Source: Candidatus Yanofskybacteria bacterium RIFCSPLOWO2_02_FULL_45_18
GTDB taxonomy: Bacteria; Patescibacteriota; Minisyncoccia; 2-02-FULL-40-12; GWA2-44-9
DNA length: 48,861 nucleotides
Direction of reading: 5' to 3'
Assembly (NCBI GenBank): GCA_001795795.1
Contig: MGKV01000017.1
Span: 81 to 48,941 of the forward strand
Both the position numbers and the translations under genes were made by a program. This document shows, piece by piece, positions 14,679-21,842 of this stretch. The first letter of the stretch is position 1. Each line of letters begins with the position of its first letter. The notes below the pieces were generated by a model that made no database searches, was not told the DNA's origin, and worked only from the letters and a program-made list of their open reading frames with translations.

Positions 14679-15230
14679 ATGGAAAACTCTACAATGTTGG
14701 GCTCTTTTGCTGACCCGGAAACACTGGCTGGGCAGTTTGGCGTGACCGAAGGGATGAAAACGGCAGATTTCGGTTCAGGTTCCGGCCACTTGGGAATTGC
14801 CGTAGCCAAACGCGTTGGCAAAGACGGCATCGTCTACGCTTACGACATTATGGAGAGCGCGCTTGAAGCAATTCGTGGCCGCGCGTCGGCCCTTGGCCTT
14901 GCCAATATTGATGCCCGCCGAGCCAATCTGGAAGTGGCCGGCAGTACCGGTTTGCCCGATGGTTCGGTGGACTTGGTTTGGATGGCGTTGATACTTTTCC
15001 AATCGCAAAAAAAAGCAGATATTGTCCGCGAAGCAAGGAGAATTTTAAAACCGGGCGCGCGTATGATAATCATTGACTGGATAAAGGGCGGTGGCGGGCT
15101 GGGCCCGCCGGACGAACTGCGCACCGACGAAGAAACAATGAAAGGACTTATCGTTGCCGAAGGTTTTGAGTTGTTCAATCGTGCCAATACCGACAGTTTC
15201 CACTATATGATGACTTTTAAGAAAATTTAA
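14679..15230 (+). CDS. Class I SAM-dependent methyltransferase
   Basis: Transfers a methyl group from S-adenosylmethionine. The 183-aa product shows motif I ADFGSGSGHLGIAVAK, the acidic end of strand 2 in VYAYDIMESAL, motif IV-like SVDLVWMALILFQ and post-motifs RRILKPGARMIIIDW. This is the UbiE/Methyltransf_11 pattern with no extra domain, so the substrate is unknown. Three in-frame starts are possible (14658 TTG, 14670 ATG, 14679 ATG); the last is chosen because the extended -10 box ends 7 nt before it and covers the earlier ones. It is a lone gene, ended by the palindrome at 15287-15336. Confidence 0.85.
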   Translation: MENSTMLGSFADPETLAGQFGVTEGMKTADFGSGSGHLGIAVAKRVGKDGIVYAYDIMESALEAIRGRASALGLANIDARRANLEVAGSTGLPDGSVDLVWMALILFQSQKKADIVREARRILKPGARMIIIDWIKGGGGLGPPDELRTDEETMKGLIVAEGFELFNRANTDSFHYMMTFKKI

Positions 15231-15366
15231 AACTCAAAATGCAAAATGTCCCGACTCCGCCGAGGACTCTCGATGGAATCGGAGCAAAATTCAGAAAGTG
15301 AAAATTTCGCTTGCGAAATTTTCACTTTCTGAATTTTAAATTTTCCATTTTTAATTTTGAATTAGT
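15231..15366. repeat. Intergenic element: AT-rich words flanking a 24-bp perfect hairpin
   Basis: AAACTCAAAATGCAAAATG at the left, the reverse type (AAATTTTCCATTTTTAATTTTG) at the right, and in between a 24-bp perfect stem (15287-15310 with 15313-15336, loop TT). The same kind of words occur inside valS and tsaD. Confidence 0.8.
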
Positions 15367-15369
15367 TTT

Positions 15370-16701
15370 ATGCAACTTCCCTCTCTCCCTTCCGGCAACA
15401 AATTAATATATGTTCTTATCGGCTTGGGGGTTTTGGTCGTCGTTCTTATTTTTATTGTTATCATCGGCGGTATCGGCAAACAGCCGGCTAAAGTAACCCT
15501 GCAACTATGGGGCGTATTTGACGAGCGGTCCGCTTACAGCAAAGCAATCAGCGATTTCAAGAAGCAATACCCTAACATTAATGTAACTTATACCAGACAA
15601 ACAGCCGAAGATTACGAACAAAAGTCGCTGAACGCTTTTGCCGCCGGCTCCGGTCCCGATATCTGGATGATTCATAACGTTTGGTTGCCCAAGCACCAAG
15701 ACAAGCTTCGCCCCCAGCCCAAAAGCTTAAAAGGTTACAAGCTTAAACCGATTACAACCATCCAATTCAAAGAACAATTCGTGGACGCGGCTTTCAAAGA
15801 CCTTGTCAGCGGTGGCCAGATCTACGCCCTGCCTCTCTATGTTGACACTCTTGCCCTCTACTATAACAAAAACCTTTTCAACAGCGTCGGCATTACGCGG
15901 CCGCCTAAAATATGGAAAGAGGTCAACGCCGATGTTGAAGCGGTTACCAGGCTGGACGCGAACGGCAACATTATCCAGTCGGCCGCGGCTCTGGGAACGG
16001 CAAGCAATATCAACCGCTCCACGGACATTCTGGCGGCTCTGATGCTCCAAAGCGGAGTGCAGATGACCAACAGCGACAACACCGGCGCGGCTTTTGCCAA
16101 AGCGGTCGGCCAGCAGAATGTGGGGCAGATAGCGCTGGAGTATTATACTGATTTCACCAATCCGTCTAAGCGCACCTATACTTGGAATAGCGGCATGCAC
16201 TACTCCGTTGACGCTTTCATTGAGGGTTCAACGGCGATGATGTTCAACTACTCCCACCAAATTCCGGTAATCCGGCAAAAAGCCCAGCGTTTTGACTTTG
16301 GGGTTGCCGCTTTTCCCCAACTGGACCTGACCGACCAAACTAATTACGCCAGCTACTGGGCGCCGGCCGTTCCGCTTGCTTCCAAACACCCCAATGAAGC
16401 GTGGCTTTTCATAAACTTTCTGGCTTCCAAGGACCCAGCCACCAACTATTTGGTGGCGACAAACCGGCCGGCGGCGCGACGCGACTTGATTGAGGCCCAA
16501 AAGACCGACGACGAATTGGGTATTTTTGCCTTGCAGGCCTTAAGCGCCAAGTCATGGTATCAGGTGGACAGTTCGGCTGTAGAAAAAATATTCGCCGACA
16601 TGATAAACGATGTTAATTTCAAACGCCGTTCTGTCCGCGACGCGTTAGTTAATGCAGAATCACGAGTGAATGTACTGATGCAGAAAGCAAGAAAAAAGTA
16701 G
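15370..16701 (+). CDS. Membrane-anchored extracellular solute-binding protein (family 1, sugar type)
   Basis: Binding component of an ABC importer, or a free binding protein. The 443-aa product starts with a membrane anchor (LIYVLIGLGVLVVVLIFIVI) rather than a lipoprotein signal, then the family pattern VTLQLWGVFDERSAYSKAIS, FKKQYPNINVTYTRQ and LNAFAAGSGPDIWMIHNVW, followed by LPLYVDTLALYYNKNLF and the late WAPAVPLASKHPNEAWLFI. This matches maltose/multiple-sugar binding proteins. No permease or ATPase gene is nearby, which is unusual. It is followed by the pilin-like locus; the gap of 120 nt holds only AT-rich repeats. Fold is sure; ligand and partner are unknown. Confidence 0.9.
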   Translation: MQLPSLPSGNKLIYVLIGLGVLVVVLIFIVIIGGIGKQPAKVTLQLWGVFDERSAYSKAISDFKKQYPNINVTYTRQTAEDYEQKSLNAFAAGSGPDIWMIHNVWLPKHQDKLRPQPKSLKGYKLKPITTIQFKEQFVDAAFKDLVSGGQIYALPLYVDTLALYYNKNLFNSVGITRPPKIWKEVNADVEAVTRLDANGNIIQSAAALGTASNINRSTDILAALMLQSGVQMTNSDNTGAAFAKAVGQQNVGQIALEYYTDFTNPSKRTYTWNSGMHYSVDAFIEGSTAMMFNYSHQIPVIRQKAQRFDFGVAAFPQLDLTDQTNYASYWAPAVPLASKHPNEAWLFINFLASKDPATNYLVATNRPAARRDLIEAQKTDDELGIFALQALSAKSWYQVDSSAVEKIFADMINDVNFKRRSVRDALVNAESRVNVLMQKARKK

Positions 16702-16815
16702 ATACAAATTAAAAATGCAAAATGCAAAATTTAGGTTCTTGAAAATTTTTTTAAAAATTTTCAAGTTCAATAACTTTAATTTTTGGATTTTAAATTTTTA
16801 ACTTAAGCAATTTGC
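16702..16815. repeat. AT-rich reiterated words with a central palindrome
   Basis: AAATTAAAAATGCAAAATGC at the left, CTTGAAAATTTTT...AAAATTTTCAAG (about 16739-16766) in the middle, and the complementary type (AATTTTTGGATTTTAAATTT) at the right. Same build as 15231-15366. Confidence 0.7.
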
Positions 16816-16822
16816 GGCAGAC

Positions 16823-17944
16823 ATGAATTTTCCTAATAAAAACATTGTGCTCATAATTTCAGTAATGGCCATTTTTTTATTAGGCGCGCAAATTGCTCAA
16901 GCCGCCTTTCCCGGTGTGCCTTTGGTGCCGTGCGGGCGCAATCCGATAAGTTTTACCTCAACCGACATAAATGATGTCCATCGCGCCTGCAGTCAGTGCG
17001 ACCTTTTCAAGCTGGCGCGGAATATCTTGGATTTTCTGTCTTTCGGCCTGATGCCGATTGTGGCGGCCTTACTCTTCACTTTTGCCGGACTTTTAATTTT
17101 GCTTGGCGGGGCGGTGCCGAGCCAATATAAACGCGGAGTGGATATTTTCAAGAATACCCTCATCGGCCTTTTGATAATGTATTCCGCTTGGCTGATTACC
17201 AACACGGTAATTAAAAGCTTACAGGAGGGCAATACGGGAGGCGCTTGCCTTGATTCCGGATTTTGCAGTAATGACAGTAGCAGGACATGCACGGATAATT
17301 CACAGTGCGTTGATGCGTGGTACCAATTCACCTGCCATACGACGGTGGGGGGCGGGACGACCAGCGATACGACCACTCCGCCAACTGGCACAAAATTTGG
17401 TTGCAACGAGCAAAACCAATGCGTCGCTACGGCCGACGGCCAATATCCGGATAATTCCTGCGATGGTGAATGCGAGGCGCCGCCTGTTTCGCAAGATTGC
17501 GAACAAAGTTTTTCTGTAGCGGCAACAACCGGATGCTCTGATATAACAAAATGCGTGAATGTAAATAATTACGCCGACATGAATTCCCAAAGCTGTGCCA
17601 CTAACAACGGCAATTGCGTGCTTTCCGCTTCCGCCGCCGCTCAAGCCAAGAAATTTATTGACGCCTTCAAAGCGTCGGCTCCAAGCTGTTCCATTGCTTG
17701 GTCCTCCACTATTCAGGTGACTCAACAGGTAAGCGCATCTTCTTGTCATAAGAAAGGGACCGATGATAGCGGGACCTGCGCTGATTTTAACATTTCTCCT
17801 CCGTCCGAAGATTGTTTTGACAAATTTTATCAAGCCGCGGCAAGTTCGGGTGCGTTAAAATATCTTTTAAATGAATATATACCTGCCTGTGTAAAATCAA
17901 CGACTACGGGAGGTAATATCCATGTAGTTTTTGGTGGTATTTGA
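16823..17944 (+). CDS. Cys-rich pilin-like membrane protein with a C-terminal M15-like domain (373 aa)
   Basis: A signal sequence (VLIISVMAIFLLGAQIAQA) is followed by a VirB2/TrbC-like pair of membrane segments: LDFLSFGLMPIVAALLFTF and the later NTLIGLLIMYSAWLITNTV, separated by a short loop with the usual basic turn (SQYKRGVDIFK). After this comes about 110 residues rich in Cys, Asn, Asp and Thr with many CxxN/CxD spacings, likely disulfide-bonded outside the cell. The last 110 residues contain SSCHKKGTDDSGTCADFNI and GGNIHVVFGG, which recall the SxHxxG..D and HxH zinc sites of M15 D-Ala-D-Ala peptidases; this is weak and partly degenerate. First gene of the pilin-like locus that continues at 19212-21659. 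Confidence 0.75.
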   Translation: MNFPNKNIVLIISVMAIFLLGAQIAQAAFPGVPLVPCGRNPISFTSTDINDVHRACSQCDLFKLARNILDFLSFGLMPIVAALLFTFAGLLILLGGAVPSQYKRGVDIFKNTLIGLLIMYSAWLITNTVIKSLQEGNTGGACLDSGFCSNDSSRTCTDNSQCVDAWYQFTCHTTVGGGTTSDTTTPPTGTKFGCNEQNQCVATADGQYPDNSCDGECEAPPVSQDCEQSFSVAATTGCSDITKCVNVNNYADMNSQSCATNNGNCVLSASAAAQAKKFIDAFKASAPSCSIAWSSTIQVTQQVSASSCHKKGTDDSGTCADFNISPPSEDCFDKFYQAAASSGALKYLLNEYIPACVKSTTTGGNIHVVFGGI

Positions 17945-18084
17945 GAATCGGCGTTGCGGCCATAGGGTATTTGATTTGGAGAAGACGGAGAAGACACAAG
18001 ACTGATAACGAGGCGGATGTTCAGCCGCCCACCGTACCCATTGTCCCGCCAGTCGCGCCACCAGCTAATCCGCCAGTTCAATAA
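17941..18084 (+). CDS. Small protein: membrane segment, Arg run, Pro-rich tail (47 aa)
   Basis: A TTG at 17941 overlaps the TGA of the preceding gene (TTGA), with GGTGG just before it, suggesting translational coupling. The product is RIGVAAIGYLIW, six arginines, a short polar linker and a tail of repeated Pro-Pro (VQPPTVPIVPPVAPPANPP). A very similar layout recurs at 19002-19193 on the other side of the AbiEii pair. Role unknown; it may be a membrane anchor tail or a remnant of a larger gene. Between 18085 and 18138 lies only the promoter of the next gene. Confidence 0.45.
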   Translation: MRIGVAAIGYLIWRRRRRHKTDNEADVQPPTVPIVPPVAPPANPPVQ

Positions 18085-18103
18085 TAAGTGTGCTACAGGG
18101 GGG

Positions 18104-18132
18104 TTTAAATTTATGTCCAATCGTGGTATAAT
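18104..18132 (+). promoter_or_regulatory. Promoter of the AbiEii-like pair, leaderless layout
   Basis: TTTAAA (18104-18109), 17-nt spacer, extended TGG-TATAAT (-10 at 18127-18132), then 6 nt to the ATG at 18139. Confidence 0.7.
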
Positions 18133-18138
18133 TGGGGT

Positions 18139-18339
18139 ATGTATAACTGGTCTACGGACGAGGAAAAATTTAAGAAAGAAGACCCGGAGGGCCATAAAAT
18201 CTGGAGGATTGAGCAGATGGTTAATTTTGGTTTAGACGGCGATAAAATACCGGAAGAAGAACTCCGCCATTACTGGGACAAAATAAACATTGATCCGGCG
18301 CGGAGAAAATTGCTCAACCTTATATTGTATGGAGAATAA
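18139..18339 (+). CDS. Small partner (antitoxin-like) of the AbiEii-type protein, 66 aa
   Basis: Highly charged helical protein of 66 aa (DEEKFKKEDPEGHKIWRIEQ, IPEEELRHYWDKINIDPARR), with no known family that I can name. Its last 11 nt overlap the start of the nucleotidyltransferase gene (ATGGAGAATAA), the tight coupling usual for toxin-antitoxin operons. In AbiE systems the antitoxin AbiEi has a winged helix and is longer, so this is not AbiEi itself. Antitoxin role is inferred only from size, order and overlap. It has its own promoter. Confidence 0.6.
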   Translation: MYNWSTDEEKFKKEDPEGHKIWRIEQMVNFGLDGDKIPEEELRHYWDKINIDPARRKLLNLILYGE

Positions 18340-18988
18340 CATTCTCACCAAAAACCAACTAGCAGTTCTGGGGAGAATAAGCTGGAATTCATTTTTGAGA
18401 GATAACTTTTATCTTAGCGGTGGCACGGTGCTGACTGCTTTTTATCTCGGACATCGTTATTCCGAAGACTTGGATTTTTTTTCCGAAAAAGAGGTTGATC
18501 CGGCGCCGATTGATGTTTTTTTTAACCAGATCAAGGATGAGCTGGGTATCACCGCAATAGATTTTCAGCAAAGTTATAACCGTAATCTGTTTTTTCTGCA
18601 TTTTGGCGATGAAATATTAAAAACCGAATTTACCTTTTTCCCGTTTGTCAGAATTGAAAAAGGCGAAATCCGCTACGGCATCGCCACAGACAGCTTGCTG
18701 GACATCGCCGTCAATAAACTTTTTACGATTTATCAGCGTACCCACGCACGCGATTATATTGATTTATATTATATCTGCAGAGAAAAAGGTTTTGTGATTG
18801 ATGACTTAATTAAGAAAGCTCGGATTAAATTTGACTGGCAAATTGATCTACTTCAGCTTGGCGCGCAATTCGTTAAAGCTACGCAGGCCCAAGATTATCC
18901 GAGGATGATTAAAGAAATAGACAATAAGGAATGGCGGGATTTTTTTGTGGCGGAAGCCAAGAAATTAAAACAGGAAATTCTGGCATAA
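18329..18988 (+). CDS. AbiEii/AbiGii-type nucleotidyltransferase (putative toxin)
   Basis: Member of the DUF1814 nucleotidyltransferases; characterised AbiEii-family toxins (for example MenT) add nucleotides to tRNA or otherwise use NTPs to halt growth. The 219-aa product has the hallmark LSGGTVLTAFYLGHRYSEDL followed by DFFSE (GG-T-L and D-x-D-type metal site) around residue 25-45, and the downstream LDIAVNKLFTIYQRTHARDY with DLYYI, which is the family's conserved Lys and Arg-Asp-x-x-D block. The start ATG at 18329 is preferred over an upstream in-frame codon because it gives the short overlap with the small partner gene. The pair interrupts the pilin-like locus and has its own promoter, so it may be a mobile passenger. 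Confidence 0.85.
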   Translation: MENNILTKNQLAVLGRISWNSFLRDNFYLSGGTVLTAFYLGHRYSEDLDFFSEKEVDPAPIDVFFNQIKDELGITAIDFQQSYNRNLFFLHFGDEILKTEFTFFPFVRIEKGEIRYGIATDSLLDIAVNKLFTIYQRTHARDYIDLYYICREKGFVIDDLIKKARIKFDWQIDLLQLGAQFVKATQAQDYPRMIKEIDNKEWRDFFVAEAKKLKQEILA

Positions 18989-19001
18989 TTCTGGATGTGG
19001 A

Positions 19002-19193
19002 GTGGCGGGCGGGTGGTTCGGCTGGAAGTGGTGGCAACGCAGAAAGTCCACGAAAGACGCTCCTATAATCCCGCCGGTGACACCGTTCCCAATAATTCCA
19101 CCTGCCTCACCACCTACACCGCCGGCAACGCCACCAGTTGAAGCAACACAAACACCACCCACGACACCACCATCAGATGGCAACATTAAATGA
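19002..19193 (+). CDS. Pro-rich small protein with aromatic/basic head (63 aa)
   Basis: From a GTG at 19002: GGWFGWKWWQRRKSTKD followed by a long Pro-rich tail (APIIPPVTPFPIIPPASPPT and further PPxTPP units). This repeats the plan of the 17941 peptide (hydrophobic-aromatic head, Arg/Lys cluster, Pro-Pro tail). The start is uncertain; no convincing ribosome site. Possibly the tail of a pilin-type protein that lost its body, or a stand-alone cell-wall-spanning peptide. Confidence 0.4.
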   Translation: MAGGWFGWKWWQRRKSTKDAPIIPPVTPFPIIPPASPPTPPATPPVEATQTPPTTPPSDGNIK

Positions 19194-19205
19194 GTTTAGT
19201 ATAAT
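19177..19205 (+). promoter_or_regulatory. Promoter of the second pilin-like operon, leaderless layout
   Basis: ATGGCA (19177-19182), 17-nt spacer, TATAAT (19200-19205), 6 nt to the ATG at 19212. Confidence 0.6.
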
Positions 19206-19211
19206 TATGAT

Positions 19212-20456
19212 ATGAAGAAAATTTTGTGGATATTAATATTAAGCCCGTTCTTGTTTATTCCGACACATTCAGCCAATGCTATGTGTACTAGTGATGATAC
19301 CGAAGAGATCATTTTTAAGAAAGACGGTAAATTGGAGGAGCTATTAACAGTGGGCGTTACTTATGAGGTTTATATAAATGCCTCTAAAGAAGATTGCGCC
19401 GATAAACACGAGAACTGGGAAATTGCACCCGTTTATTTTGACGAGGAAAACAGTCAGAATGTTGATCAGCCGTCAATCGCCAGCGCTGAAACTTTTAACG
19501 CCGAGGGCATATCTCAAAAGCTTTCTTGGGTTCCTCGCAATGTCGGCTCATTTAGATTTAGAATAGACGGAGATTTATTAGATCAAAATGTTTTCGTGCA
19601 GGCAGAAGGGGCAAAAACCGTTTGCGAGACCCTCTTTTCCAGTTGTTCCGCTATTTCGAATTCGGGAATATGTAATACTTGTGAACGGAGCGGGGGTGAG
19701 AATTGTTGGTGGAATGACCAATCTTGCATTTCGGTTTCAGAAAGCGAATGGTGTGCCAAATTTCAGACTTGCGAATCATATAATGCAAGTAATACTTCAG
19801 ACGGCTATTCCTTATGCGAGCACGATCGGTGCAAGCGTGGTTGCGAATGGAAAAATCTCCAATGTCAGAAAGCCGGTACCACCGAGGAACAACAACAAAA
19901 CCAGCCCGTCCAGCCCGGCGAGGATGTGTCTTTTGATTTCTCAATTCCCAATCCATTGGGGACGGGGAGTACCGAGGCGACGGTGGCGGATTTGGTCAAC
20001 CAAATTGCCGGCTGGATATTTGATATCTCCATTCCCATCGCGGTGGCGGTGATACTCTGGGCGGGTTTTCTGTTCTTAACTGCCGGCGCCTATCCTAAAA
20101 ATGTTGACAAAGCCAAACAGGCGCTGACTTATGCCGTCGTCGGTTTGGCCATAATATTCATCGGGCGGGGATTTGTGGATTTGATACAGAGCATATTGAA
20201 TGTCGGCACGCCGGCAACGCAACAACAGCAGGAACCGGGTCCGCCTTTGCCGGATAATCAAGACCAACCGCCAGTTCAACCTCCGGCCGACCAAACTTAT
20301 CTTTGCGGGGTAAGAAATCTTGATGGCAGTGTTTCTTGCGTGGATGGAACGGAAAACAGTGACTGCACGCTTGTGCCGCAATGCCAGCTTGGGCCGCTTG
20401 GAGGCGAGTGTCAGCCAATCCCAAGCGAAAAATGTACAGCGCCACCGGGCGGATAA
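19212..20456 (+). CDS. Cys-rich secreted protein with a VirB2/TrbC-like membrane pair (414 aa)
   Basis: Signal peptide KKILWILILSPFLFIPTHSA ending ANA. The next 150 residues form an extracellular beta-rich part (KLSWVPRNVGSFRFRIDGD), followed by a Cys cluster with CWWNDQSC and CEWKNLQC, which resembles plexin/PSI-type repeats. Two membrane segments follow (AGWIFDISIPIAVAVILWAG and TYAVVGLAIIFIGRGFVDLI) around the short basic loop typical of TrbC/VirB2 pilins (AYPKNVDKAKQ). A second Cys-rich tail ends the protein after a Gln/Pro linker. It heads a cluster of four genes with spacings of 6, 12 and 27 nt. A pilin or adhesin-like surface subunit is the likely role. Confidence 0.75.
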   Translation: MKKILWILILSPFLFIPTHSANAMCTSDDTEEIIFKKDGKLEELLTVGVTYEVYINASKEDCADKHENWEIAPVYFDEENSQNVDQPSIASAETFNAEGISQKLSWVPRNVGSFRFRIDGDLLDQNVFVQAEGAKTVCETLFSSCSAISNSGICNTCERSGGENCWWNDQSCISVSESEWCAKFQTCESYNASNTSDGYSLCEHDRCKRGCEWKNLQCQKAGTTEEQQQNQPVQPGEDVSFDFSIPNPLGTGSTEATVADLVNQIAGWIFDISIPIAVAVILWAGFLFLTAGAYPKNVDKAKQALTYAVVGLAIIFIGRGFVDLIQSILNVGTPATQQQQEPGPPLPDNQDQPPVQPPADQTYLCGVRNLDGSVSCVDGTENSDCTLVPQCQLGPLGGECQPIPSEKCTAPPGG

Positions 20457-20462
20457 GTTTAT

Positions 20463-20861
20463 ATGAACTTCAAATTCTGGAATAAAATTTCAAATATCGT
20501 GTTGTTCGCGGCTCTGGCAGCTCTAACTTTTAGTATCGGCCGCGTCGCGCTGGCGCAGACAGATTTAAGCGTCGGCACCAATCTTACAATTCAAAGGGTT
20601 TTCGGCATCATCACCGGTCTGGTCTGCTATTTCTCGCAGGCGGCAATGATGGCCATAGTCATTGCGCTGGTTTTCTATGGAATTAAGTTTGCCACGAGCC
20701 GTGGCAATCCCGAAGCATTCACGGCGGCCAAGAAAGGTTTGCAGTGGGCTTTGGTGGGTGCTATAATTATTTTAGGCACTTATACCATCATTGCCACGGT
20801 GGCTAATGCGGCGGGGTCAAACTACAGCGTCATACCCCTTGATTGTTCTTCGACGCAGTGA
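20463..20861 (+). CDS. VirB2/TrbC-like pilin (132 aa)
   Basis: Signal sequence ending in RVALAQ, then two membrane segments (AAMMAIVIALVFYGIKFA and WALVGAIIILGTYTIIATVA) joined by the loop SRGNPEAFTAAKKGLQ, the diagnostic helix-basic loop-helix of TrbC/VirB2 pilins. In conjugative systems such proteins are the subunits of the pilus. Starts 6 nt after the preceding stop, so it is co-transcribed. The genes for the VirB4/VirB6/VirD4 machinery are not in the window. Confidence 0.8.
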   Translation: MNFKFWNKISNIVLFAALAALTFSIGRVALAQTDLSVGTNLTIQRVFGIITGLVCYFSQAAMMAIVIALVFYGIKFATSRGNPEAFTAAKKGLQWALVGAIIILGTYTIIATVANAAGSNYSVIPLDCSSTQ

Positions 20862-20873
20862 GATGATTATAAA

Positions 20874-21242
20874 ATGAAGAAATTAATTCAATATATTGCG
20901 GGCGCTATTCCGGCAATCACAAGTTTTACTGTTGTGAATTTTGCTTTGGCGCAAAGCGATTTTGAGGAATTGCCAGATCCGGGCGGTCCGTTTACATTGG
21001 GCATTTTAAGGGACCTGATAGCGCTGGTGAGGGATTTCGTTATTTACGCGGGAGCGACGATTGTTATAATCTTCTTGGTCTATAGCGGTATTTTGTGGGT
21101 CCGGGCAGGCGAAAATCCAAAAGCGATTGATAAGGCCAAAGCCACTTTCAAAGGAGCGCTATACGGTGCTTTGATAATTGCGGGCATCCGGCTTATAATT
21201 CTTACCATTGAAAGTTTGGCTACCGGAGAATTCTTTAATTAA
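20874..21242 (+). CDS. VirB2/TrbC-like pilin (122 aa)
   Basis: Signal sequence ending in FALAQ, a short acidic spacer, then two membrane segments (VIYAGATIVIIFLVYSGILW and GALYGALIIAGIRLIILTIE) with loop RAGENPKAIDKAKATFK. This is clearly a paralogue of the preceding and following genes, with the basic loop especially conserved (NPKAIDKAK against DPKKVDSAK). The gap upstream is 12 nt. There is no strong ribosome site; the upstream sequence contains a TATAAA 5 nt before the ATG. Confidence 0.8.
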   Translation: MKKLIQYIAGAIPAITSFTVVNFALAQSDFEELPDPGGPFTLGILRDLIALVRDFVIYAGATIVIIFLVYSGILWVRAGENPKAIDKAKATFKGALYGALIIAGIRLIILTIESLATGEFFN

Positions 21243-21269
21243 TAACTTAAATTTGAAAGGAGGTGCTGT

Positions 21270-21659
21270 ATGACTAAACTAAAAGCAATATTAAAAAGAG
21301 GAGGAAATATGATATTTGCCGCAGCACCCTTGGCGTTGCCGATGGCGGCTCTGGCCCAACTTGATACTCCCGAATCTCCGCTTGAAGGAGTGGGCTTATC
21401 TTTAGAGATAATTACCGGAATTATTAACAGAATTGCCCAGTTTATGCTGACCGTCGGAGTGGTTGTGGCAGTTATTTTTATCATTTGGGGAGGAGTTAAG
21501 TGGATGATGGCCGGAGATGACCCCAAGAAAGTGGATTCAGCTAAGGCCAGAATTAAAAATGGCATTATCGGCGCGGCAATAATCTTGGGTGTGGGCTTGA
21601 TATTGGCCACCATTTCCAAGGTCGTCGGAGGAGAGTTTTTCGGAGGATTCAACGGATAA
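21270..21659 (+). CDS. VirB2/TrbC-like pilin (129 aa), strong ribosome site
   Basis: Signal sequence ending MAALAQ, then two membrane segments (FMLTVGVVVAVIFIIWGGVK and NGIIGAAIILGVGLILATIS) around AGDDPKKVDSAKARIK. The ATG at 21270 has a near-perfect AAAGGAGGTG 5 nt upstream; a second in-frame ATG at 21309 also has AGAGGAGG before it, so two forms of the signal sequence are possible. It is the last of the cluster and is closed by the terminator at 21681. The strongest ribosome site of the cluster suggests that this is the major subunit. Confidence 0.82.
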   Translation: MTKLKAILKRGGNMIFAAAPLALPMAALAQLDTPESPLEGVGLSLEIITGIINRIAQFMLTVGVVVAVIFIIWGGVKWMMAGDDPKKVDSAKARIKNGIIGAAIILGVGLILATISKVVGGEFFGGFNG

Positions 21660-21680
21660 TCCAGCTAATTACCTATTTTT

Positions 21681-21718
21681 AACATAAAACCCCGCCTTGT
21701 TGGCGGGGTTTTATGTTT
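21681..21718. terminator. Terminator of the pilin-like operon
   Basis: AACATAAAACCCCGCC...GGCGGGGTTTTATGTT, a 16-bp perfect stem, with the T-run inside the arm. Works in both directions in principle. Confidence 0.9.
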
Positions 21719-21731
21719 GGGCAACGGATGC

Positions 21732-21737
21732 TATAAT
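21732..21737 (+). promoter_or_regulatory. -10 box of tRNA-Leu(TAG)
   Basis: TATAAT, 12 nt before the tRNA 5' end. The matching -35 region falls in the terminator arm (TTTTAT) and is poor. Confidence 0.5.
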
Positions 21738-21749
21738 CTAGAGCATATC

Positions 21750-21836
21750 GCCGAGGTGGTGAAACCGGCAGACACACTAGCCTTAGGAGCTAGCGCTCGC
21801 AAGAGCATGGGAGTTCAAATCTCCCCCTCGGCACCA
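21750..21836 (+). tRNA. tRNA-Leu (anticodon TAG), CCA encoded
   Basis: Type II tRNA: acceptor GCCGAGG/CCTCGGC, D-arm GTGG...CAC, anticodon stem CTAGC/GCTAG with loop CTTAGGA, long variable arm GCTCGCAAGAGC, T-arm GGGAG/CTCCC, discriminator A followed by an encoded CCA. Both leucine tRNAs of the window encode CCA, the five other intact tRNAs do not. Confidence 0.95.
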
Positions 21837-21842
21837 AGCGAA

